DNA of 64,000 nucleotides from Ceratorhiza oryzae-sativae (Eukaryota; Basidiomycota; Agaricomycetes; Cantharellales; Ceratobasidiaceae), in NCBI GenBank assembly GCA_030998015.1, contig JARWMV010000079.1, forward strand, positions 1 through 64,000, in the 5' to 3' direction. Positions 53,693 through 62,258 of the stretch are shown piece after piece. Position numbers and translations under genes: made by a program. Within the stretch, counting starts at the first letter, position 1; each line of letters starts with the position of its first letter. The notes beneath the pieces were generated by a model. That model saw nothing but the letters and a program-made list of their open reading frames with translations. It was not told the origin of the DNA and ran no database searches.

Positions 53693-56600
53693 TAGGGCTC
53701 CTGCGGATGCGGTTCGGATCGAATGAGCTAGAAAACCGGCGAATATTACCTCATCAACAGAACAGAGCCGCGTACAATCCGCCCCACTCGCGGTTAGCCG
53801 ATGCTGATCGGATATCACGTGTCATTATGACGTGTGCTGCGAACACAAAACCCAATTTGTGTACAGACATAGAGAATGATAATATATACATGTCCCCAAT
53901 TATGCAGAACCCGATGCGTATCTCAATTTCTTCTCAAGTATTATTCTGGCACGGTAGTTCATCAGAGCGGATTGTGTCTGCAGAAAGCAAGGCACGTCGC
54001 AACGATATCACATCCCGACCTGCACTGAAAACTCGCTCCACGGCAACAGATGTACCTGAGGGAGCGGTTAGGTTGGAAGGCACGGTTGTAGCGGCGCTAG
54101 TGACATACCTGGTATACACAGGAAGTCTCGAGCCATTGCGGCAAGTCGAGGGAAGCGATGCGCATTCAGGTGCCACTAATCTAAAGGCGGCAAGGTGGTA
54201 ACTTCCTCCTTAAGATACTCGCGTATCTCAGCTACCGAAGAAGCAAAGCCTGGTAGAACGCTGTCTCGCCTAGGTAGTTGTTGCTTCCAAGCACGTGTAA
54301 ACTTGTCATCGTTATCATCAGCAATCGGAGTGGGCGAAATTTGCGATTCAGGTGCTGAAGTGTGAGCATTGTTGCCTGAATAGAATTTGCTACACGTGTC
54401 ATATAGAGATCTTGTGCAATCCTCAACCCACTCTTCAGAGAACAAATCTGATGTGTGCGGCTGTTGAGCTTTGAATAGTTCGCCCTTAAATCGAGGATCT
54501 AAGACTAATTGAATGTTAGTGAATAGGTTTGCTACAATTGGGCTCAAGATAGCTTACTTGTCGCAAAGAAATAGTACTCTGAATCATAAGTAGACTGGTC
54601 AAAGAATTCCAGGAGCTTTTCCTTGCAAGCCCGTACACCATTCAGCAATTCAGGCGATCTCTTGACTGAAATGCTTTTCTCTAAAGCTGATATATGCGCA
54701 ATCAGGACAGAGTATATGCGCAATGAGAAGCTGAGAGTGGGATATTTCTCTGCGGCCATCATGGACGAAGCGCCGCAAAAGAACTAGGAAAAAAAGTGAG
54801 CTCATGTGTGTGCTTTCTTATCTGTAACAATCAAAATACCTTGAGCCAGTTACATATCTGGGTCACAATCTCCCAGTCGCGCTTTGAGAGTGCATAATGC
54901 CGATATATCTTGATTTTTGGGTGCGATGTAAGCGAGTCAATTGTCTGGAAGGAATACTCATTAATATTCACTACAGAACCAACTGTCAAGGTGAGTTTTA
55001 GTGTACCTCAGAAAACTCCAAAGCACGCTCAAGCATATAGAATGTGGAGTTCCACCGGGTTACGACATCTAAAATAAGATTTTTTATCTTCTTCCGTTTG
55101 TAAGGCTTGTTTATGTCGGCAGCCTTCTGCTCATGGTAGTCCTCAATGGATTCAGCAATCGATCGAAACAGGTCCATACGCTGGGGTGAAGAGCGGATAA
55201 GCTTAACAAGCTTTCGAATCTATATGTGCAAATACTATGTGATTAATTGATTTTTAAATGAGATGAACCATTCACGTACCTTGTCGATTGCTGAAGAGAG
55301 ATTAACAGCAAAGTCAGCTATTGAGCTGTCATCGTCCTCATTAGCCTCCTGATTGTCTGATGCTACGACCATCTCCGCATCTTCAGCTGTAAGATTCAGG
55401 TCTGTCGGATCGAAATCTCGTATATCTGTCGATGGCGGGATTGCAGAAACGCCTCGTAACAGCGACATGACGGCAAGGTGGATTACATGAGATAGACAAC
55501 GTATATGACCTTTTTCGCCGTCCCAGCGTGTAGTGGAGGTGGATCGTTCTAGGGCAGCAGCAAGGTGGCGCACAAGAGTACCATTACTACTTGCATTATC
55601 GCTCACAAGAGCTAATAGTTTGTCCCCGATTCCCAACTCAGATATAGTTGTAGCCACGGCATTTGCCATGTTCTGGCCATCATGCGCCCTGTGCAGTTCA
55701 ACGAAGTCAATCAGGCTTTCCTCCAGCCACCAATTGTGGGTAATCCAACTGGCCATTATTGCAAGAAATGCAATCTTATTTGAAGACGTCCAGGCATCGC
55801 AGGCAATAGCCATGAGTCCTGGTAAAGATCTCAGATATTGCTTCATTGAGCGGCGCATGGTTTCGGTGTGGCTGAAAACACGTTCCCGAATGGCCTCAGC
55901 CTTAAGCAGATGACCTTCAAGTGCTGGTTTGAGATATGTAAGAATATCTTGAAACTCCTCGTTTTCAACTTCGCTGAAGGGCTGATTGCCAGTAACAATC
56001 CATCTTGTCAAGCATCGGAATAGCTCATCCATATTAAACAACTGAAGCAGTAGCATATAGTCAGTATATAAACAAGAAGTAGATATAAACTTATACACAC
56101 ACCTCCTGAGCAACCGTTGACATATCCTGAACTCCCTGTTCCGGAGAAGTGCTGTTCTCGGCCTTCGGTCTTGCTGCCGGACCCGAAGATTCGTCAACTA
56201 GACAGGCGTTTTCCCATATGAGTGCGTGCTTTTCTTTCAAGTGAAGACGAGCGTTTGACGTAGAACCTCGTGATCGTCCACCTCTGATCCATTTCCATCC
56301 TTTTCCTGCTCGACAAATGCCACAGCGTAGAGTGCATGAAACCAGCCGCCCGAGATCATCTAATACAGGATCAAACATATCGACGAAATTGTACACAAGT
56401 GAACGATTTTGGGAGAAGTGTACACTGTCTGCAGCGTTACAAATCGAGGCACGATAACTCATAGCACGTCGGCAGGCACGAACAGCATCAGGTACAACAG
56501 CCGGATCATCGGAAAGAGGGCAGTTGTCGCTATCGATGTCATTAATGCGACGACGTTTGGATGGTTGCCCTTCGGGCAATGTAGGAGAAACCTTAACAGA

Positions 56601-56852
56601 AGACATAGCAAATCAGTTTTGGGATCGATTGATGCGCCGCCGCTGCTTATATATACGCGCCTCGAAGGCGGGATTTGGTTGGGCTGGTCAATTTGAAATC
56701 CCCGCCGCTGCTGACTCACCAACCGAGAACATTCTCGGCTATTCGCAGTTTTCGGTTTCGGATGTATGCAAGTCCCGGCTCGGCTATCCTATCCACAAAC
56801 CGAAATTCGATCCGTCGGTTTGTACGGATAAACCGAAACCGCAGGGGCCCTA
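53693..56852 (-). mobile_element. hAT element (3160 bp) inserted in the DUF6589-like gene
   Basis: The left end TAGGGCTCCTGCGG (53693) pairs with the complement of 56839-56852 (TAGGGCCCCTGCGG). Subterminal CGGTTCGG/CGGTTTCGG words follow on both sides. The 8-bp duplication GCTACTAG is exact at 53685-53692 and 56853-56860. It contains one multi-exon hAT transposase gene on the minus strand with a single clear nonsense codon. It is complete in structure and probably recent. Confidence 0.92.
53935..56606 (-). pseudogene. hAT transposase, multi-exon, one nonsense codon
   Basis: The start MSSVKVSPTLPEGQPSKRRR is followed by a BED-type zinc finger (CTLRCGICRAG ... ARLHLKEKHALIWE). After an intron at about 56045-56103 comes the catalytic region (MAIACDAWTSSNKIAFLAIM with a candidate Asp, LALVSDNASSNGTLVRHL with a second, HIRCLSHVIHLAV), then LDVVTRWNSTFYMLERALEF, LDPRFKGELF, and the C-terminal dimerisation motif (NAHRFPRLAAMARDFLCIP, then after an intron GTSVAVERVFSAGRDVISLR). 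A TAG near 54188 replaces a conserved tryptophan (D-stop-WHLNAHRF). Apart from that the exons chain well. The enzyme would cut and paste elements with TAGGG ends. Confidence 0.85.
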
Positions 56853-58132
56853 GCTACTAGATCCAAGAAGCGATCGTGTGAGAGATCAACTGGAGGTGCG
56901 TCGCTTGCTCTATCGGGATTGTGTACCGAGTTAGCCCACAGTTCTTCAGAAATGCAAAGATCCTCTTTTTTTGTTCCTGGCCGGAGCGGGACAAGAGTGG
57001 CCGTTGTTAAATGGGCAAGTTTCGTGCCATGTGTAAGTGTTGGCTGCTCGCTACCGTACGTGACCTCGAGGTTATCATAGGCAGCACCAAAGACCATATT
57101 ATGAAGGTGTGTTTTCAGTCTTTTTCCAGCTTCCTTTGACATTCGATCACTCATTCGGTCGATTGTGCTAGGTGCAATACTGAGGCCAGCATGCGACATC
57201 ATCTCGATAACTTTTGTAGGCGTATTCGTCGAGTGCGCAAACATTCCAACAACGGTTTGCATCCCATTGCATCGCATGTTGCTATTCCTCATGCATATAG
57301 TAAACAAAGTAGCTCGTCGCTTTTGTATCAATTTAGGTGAGTCTTTGTTCGCAGTACGGTCGAACGTTGCACTCACAATGCTTGTACGCTTCATCTGTTT
57401 TAGGTGGTAATCGCCTTCTTTCCTTCTTTTTGATCCCACACTCGTCTTCCAATTCGGAGGACTGTGACGAGGCTCAGACTGTAATTCGGCGCTTTGGTTC
57501 GGAACTGGAACGCTGCTTTCGCCCTCGTCATCTGACTCCTCCGAGTCCGCACCCCAATCATCATCTGGCAAATCATCATCGCCCGAGACTACTTCTCTTT
57601 TTGACTCGGCAGGTTGTCTCAGCCCACTTCGCTTGAGTTCGGTCACATCGAATTCCAACTTGGTAAGATAGTCCCTGTTGCGAGCAAATGATGCTGACAT
57701 TGTGTGCATTATGGGAACGTTCAGTAACACTCCGAAAAGTCTCCACAGGTGAGGGCAGCGCTCGTGGATTATCTTGCCTGCTCTCATCGTTGTAAATCGC
57801 TCAAACTGGGAGGTCGCATCCGAGCGTGAGTTGAAGTGAAACCCAGCACTTGGAGTGATGATTGTATGCATCTCTTCGACATATTGGTGAGTCGTAATAT
57901 TTCTAGCTAGCTTTTTTATGATCCCTTGTGTAGTTGAAAAGCTTAGCAAATGAGACATAACTAAATTGAGATTTTTTGGAGTACATAGATTACCGCGTAG
58001 AGCTTGTGCGTGGCTAGTCAAGTGGTAGCATTCCAAGCCGGGTTGTATATATGCACATATGAGATCCGTCAGTGAGATGTTCTCCTGTGTAAAAAGCTCT
58101 GTTGCTAAGAAAAATTGTCGCTGTGTGAGCAT
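56853..58132 (-). pseudogene. DUF6589-like protein, N-terminal part (element H)
   Basis: The frame opens MLTQRQFFLATELF about 20 bp inside the right terminal repeat. It runs 426 codons without stop to the hAT insertion at LDLVA. Motifs are FERFTTMRAGKIIHERCPHL, RATLFTICMRNSNMRCNGMQ, VGMFAHSTNTPTKVIEMMSH, SIAPSTIDRMSDRMSKEAG and FGAAYDNLEVTYG (Asp at about residue 353), then LCISEELWANSVHNPD. A Ser/Asp/Glu-rich, probably disordered segment lies at residues ~190-220. This order is typical of the N-terminal half of DUF6589 proteins. Codons beyond 56852 come from the hAT end and are not part of the protein. Confidence 0.7.
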
Positions 58133-58151
58133 ACTGCAGGGTGGAGGGTAA

Positions 58152-58369
58152 GAGTGACCAAGAGATGACTGCGAAAGTCACGTGGAGTGTTCCAGAGTGA
58201 CCTCAGAGTGACGCACGAACAGCGTAGCTCTGTGTCAGCACAGGGTGAGGCCCTGGGTAAACACAAATAAACATACAATTGGGGCCAGTCGTCCGAGCAC
58301 GAAGTCATGAGTGAAAAGAACCCTGTATTTTCCCTGACGTCACGTGCTCGTCGGCTGGGAAGGAGTCTA
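58152..58369. repeat. Right 218-bp terminal inverted repeat of element H
   Basis: This is the inverse of 49401-49618. It ends GGAGTCTA at 58369 and is followed by the 9-bp duplication GGTTCCTGG. The DUF6589-like frame starts just inside it, so this copy probably carries that gene's promoter. Confidence 0.9.
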
Positions 58370-58378
58370 GGTTCCTGG

Positions 58379-58435
58379 AGCATTTTATTGACGTGAATCT
58401 CGGGCCTTAGGTTACGGCCCTGACTTCCCACAGTG
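58379..58435. repeat. CACTA-like right terminus next to element H
   Basis: GGGCCTTAGGTTACGGCCC followed by TGACTTCCCACAGTG (58401-58435) is the inverse of the K1 left end (CACTGTAGGAAGTG...ACGTAACCTAAGGCCC) with few changes. It marks the right end of a transposon that hosted element H and that itself entered the K3 transposase gene. Its left end was not found. Confidence 0.55.
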
Positions 58436-60093
58436 CCGTATCGGACCGAGGAGAGGATGAAACGTCAGATGGAAAAGATAGAAAAGGCACAGTCTAAAGC
58501 TGAGTTTGAGGAATTTGCTAAACAATATGGCATTTCTGGCCGGACTGTACTTGATCGCATCCCCTCGCTCCAGCGCCTGACATTGTACCCCCACGAATTC
58601 CTCCACTTGTTCCTGCTCAATCATATCCCCGACTTGATCATGCTTTGGGTCAGCGGTCACCCTTCAATAACTAATGCTGGGTGCGAACATTATCTAATTT
58701 CAAAGGCTGACTGGGCTGCCATTGGACGCGAGACCGAAGCTTCAACGTACTTGATCCCTAGCGCCTTTTCTCGACCATTGCGTAACATCGAGACTCACTG
58801 GCAACTTTTCTGTGGTGAATCTTGGACTTTGTGGTCTATCTATGTTGGGCCTATTGTGCTTCGAGGCCGTCTCCCAAAAAAGTATTATGATCATTTTATG
58901 GAACTCGTCGCGATCATCAAATGTCTGATTCAGTACGAGAATACAACCGAGCGGATTGAACAACTATGCGAGAAAATTGCTGGATATGTCGAGCGGTACG
59001 AAGAGTAAGTCAAGATTTTACTCACCTTTCTCTAGGCTAAAACTTGTTCTAGGTATTATTACCAGTATAACTACAACCGGCGTTATGTTTGTAAACTTAC
59101 AGTCCACGCCTTGCTCCACATCGCCGACGAAGTCCTTCGATGCGGGCCGGTCTGGGTTTTTTGGTCTTATCTCACCGAACGATACTGCCGCGAGATTATC
59201 GCATGCGCTCGACAGCGGGTGGTTCCGTTTGCAACTGTCCGAAACTACGTTCTTCAAATGTCTCAGCTCACCTCGGTCTCGATGCGATTCTCGGAGGTCC
59301 GAAAGGCTTTACTCTTCGGAAAATCCGATGCACCGGTAGACGTAAGCAGGATGGAGACAAAATATACTGAATGTAAGTCTTTTTCGTCTACTCACAGACT
59401 CAATCTAATAGGTCAAGACCCCGATGTCATCCTTTGACGCCCTCGCCTGCCTGGGTTCCGCATGCAACCCAACGTCCGACGCCGAGTTGCGGCATTCCTA
59501 AGCACCAACATGAACACCGAGCGCTCGCATCACGAATGAATGCAATATCTTCCTGAACGGTGTGAGCGCTGGGGAAAGCTCCGGATTGGAGACGGGGGGA
59601 TTGTATTGGGTGCGCGTGCTCGAGAAACCCGCTTTCAGCACATGGTATGCGCGATAACACATTTATTCGGGTAAGTCGGCTCATTCCATTTCTTCAAATA
59701 CTAACACTGTCTAGTTCGAGTGCGAGGTAGACAAAAATTACCGCAATAACAGACAGATCGAAATGGTGAATGAAATCGGCTATGGACGACTCGACTTCAT
59801 CTTGGCGATTACCCTCCCCACCAATCCCGACTTCAGCGTCCCTCACCCACAGCTACACGTCCTCGCTCACATTACGGAAGCCAAGGACGTTAAAGGCGAC
59901 GCTTCGACATCGCTTTTATCATACACCGAGCTCGGCCGATCATTCGTCCTTAACGTTACGCCGGTAAAGAGCGTAGTCGGGCGGGTTGAAACGCGAGGCG
60001 TCAAGGCGAACGGAGAGTGGGTTATTATTGATCGCAGCGACACGCTCTGTGAGACGACATTTCATCAGGACGAGCAGGAGTACGAGGAAGATT
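58436..60093 (+). pseudogene. K3: Tnp2-type transposase, 3' half
   Basis: The frame begins abruptly at YRTEERMKRQMEKIEKAQ, a mid-protein position, because of the insertion ending at 58435. It contains LYPHEFLHLFLLNHIPDLIM (HL...N region with the candidate third catalytic residue), LWSIYVGPIVLRGRLPKKYY, introns near 59009-59053, 59374-59412 and 59671-59716, then LLHIADEVLRCGPVWVFWSY. The C-terminal part runs RWGKLRIGDGG ... DKNYRNNRQIEMVNEIGYGR ... EWVIIDRSDTLCETTF to a stop at 60093. Two TGA codons (about 59437 and 59537) occupy arginine-like positions. The N-terminal half is not in the window. Confidence 0.75.
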
Positions 60094-62258
60094 GACACCC
60101 ATGTAAAGTACTCACCAGAATATATGTATGCGCGAAGACATGTATGACCTAAGTTGAATTTACCTGTATGGATTTCTGATATCTGGGCGCCGAAAACTTA
60201 CCTGGGTCGATTTACATGGGACATGTATGATCAGACCGGTATACGGGGGTCACCTACCTAAGTTTAGGTGGAATTCAATTCACAGTGTTAAGACGGTAGC
60301 CGAGCGAACGGGAAAGCGGATTGGAGCGAGCATTTTGCTTGTCCCGCGCGGTACCATCGGATGCGCGCTGGCGTGGAGGCTACTGGGAGGGAGGCAGCCG
60401 CAAGGGGTTCAAAATGCGGATACTGCATTTGTGGGTAAAATCACAATTTATGACCGCAGGCTGGGAGCGGCGAAGGGCGCGCGAGAGAAAGCAAGGCGCG
60501 GTGTGTGTAGGATTCACCGACGCATGAGGTATAGAGCGAGTGAAAAGAATCCGTTGGGCGAATGGAGGATACTTTTTCCGGCTGTTGGATACACAAGGAA
60601 CGTAGCCTGGTATTGAGATCTAGGCAACGATTCAAGAGTTAAGAAATTCGAGCGCAGGACGGAGAGCGGCGAGCAGTTCACGAGGAGATTAATCGAGCGT
60701 AAGATTTGCCAGCGATGGATGCGTAGAAGGTACTGTTGAATTTACAATCATATGCGTGTATGTATGCGCATATTAGTTTCTGTTTCGTATCCCCCTCTCT
60801 GATATCATGCGCGAGTTCGCGGGAACCCCCTCTCTCCTTCCTTAGTTCTCTACCTTCGTAGTTGAGCTAAGGTATCGTATTTTCTTTTCTTTTCATGTAT
60901 TTGATTCTTACTGTACTCTGAAGTACTATTTGTATCTTAGGTACAGTATATACAAGTTCTCTACCTTCGTAGTTGAGCTAAGTACGATTTGTATCTTAGC
61001 CACGAGATACCTCCCTGCGTGAGAGGTACATCAGGGCGCTGGTCGACATTTGACATCCCAGCGAGCGGTTGCGTTGATCCCAAGTGTCTAAACGTCTATA
61101 GAAGGTTGAAGGCCGATGCGTCTTGAGCATCAATCGTTTAGACAGAGTCCAATTCCGATCATACGAGATCGATCATTTTGGACGATATCGCTGCAAAATT
61201 AATGAGAACCGTGAGCAAAGGAATCCATTTGCTCCATGGATGATAGAAAAGCGAGGCGGATAAGCATCATAACCGGGGAGTAGATAAGGAATGAAGAATG
61301 CGGATGGAAATTAGCTGCAGTATTTTATTCGGCTCGTGTGGATGTGAGGAGGAGCAACTCGCCTTGTCCGCGCGTCGTTAATGGTAGCCGCGGATATGTG
61401 CCATAATCGTGCACCTCGCCGTCACTGTGAAGCTATATGGCATGATCAACTCTGGGACGGGGATGGCTGGGAGGCGGTATATATAAACGACTCGAAAACG
61501 ACAAAGCAGACGTGCTTGGGGGCTGGTGCTCATTGTGTGTCGCAAGCTGCAACGGCAGGTGCTTTTCTCCCCAGGCTGACATGGCGCTGTTCTGTGGAAG
61601 CGATCATGGTCATGGTCGTGGCGCGGTGTCGCGGGTGCGACTGTGGCTGTGCAGTCTGACCATTGTGGTTCCGTTCCCCGAGCGAGATCTCAACATTCCC
61701 CACTGTCTATGCAACATATGCGTCTACGAGAAAATTTTGGCTAAATGAATTCTCACGCTAACTCATGCTGACGATCACTGGTTTTACGCTGCAGGCAAGA
61801 GTTCCAAAGTAAATGACATTCAACCAGCGTGTAGAATGGATCCGTATCTCAATAGTACGCGTTATATACCGTCATACTGGTCTGCCTTTTCCCTCACCTG
61901 AATTCATTTCAATAGTTAATAGCTCTCTATTGGAGCTTAATATCTACCGCTGTGCTACGTAAACGGATATGAAACCCGACCAAGTTGGTTGCCATTGATG
62001 AAATTTCGCTTGAGACCTGGATTCATGCTCTGGTCACCCGTGCAATGTCTCTGAACCCGGCGATCGTAGGAGACGCTATTTATCCTTCAACCAGGCCGCC
62101 AATTTCTGAGGTTTCTTCAAGCCACAGCCAGTGAACCAATGGATTCAATAATGGAAGGAGAGCTTGAACGCGTTTTGATTACAGCGGATATTGAAGCCGA
62201 CAATCAGGGACAAGCAAACAAGGAAGTACAGAGAATACATATTTCAGAAGTGAAGGAT
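60094..62258. other. Intergenic region, no gene recognised
   Basis: Short frames (60227-60616 plus, 61381-61659 plus, 62139-62378 plus) lack recognisable motifs, and the last is antisense to the WD40 gene tail. A 28-bp direct repeat (AGTTCTCTACCTTCGTAGTT...) occurs at 60844-60871 and 60955-60982, each followed by TGTATCTTAG. The CpG-rich, non-repetitive texture suggests genuine host intergenic DNA at the right edge of the transposon cluster. Confidence 0.45.

Larger units (their letters stand above)
49401..58369. mobile_element. H: long-TIR DNA transposon carrying RecQ helicase and DUF6589-like gene
   Basis: The left end TAGACTCCTTCCCAGC (49401) recurs in inverse at 58369. The inverted repeats appear identical over 218 bp (49401-49618 and 58152-58369). 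The exact 9-bp duplication GGTTCCTGG lies at 49392-49400 and 58370-58378. Inside are a plus-strand RecQ-type helicase gene (49663-52424) and a minus-strand DUF6589-like gene (52184-58132), convergent. A 3160-bp hAT element splits the latter. Without it H would be about 5.8 kb. Near-perfect repeats and open frames indicate recent movement. The superfamily is not one I can name. The 9-bp duplication is compatible with Mutator-like elements, but no MULE transposase is visible. Confidence 0.85.

Noticed and set aside
53693..53818. Start of a 544-codon frame (MISDQHRLTASGADC...) as the N terminus of a complete gene
   Set aside because: This stretch is the end of the hAT element. The real upstream coding sequence is at 56853-58132, joined through the GCTACTAG duplication.
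49401..58369. Element H as a Helitron because it encodes a helicase
   Set aside because: The helicase is RecQ/DEAH type, not Pif1, there is no HUH Rep domain, and H has long inverted repeats with a 9-bp duplication, which Helitrons lack.
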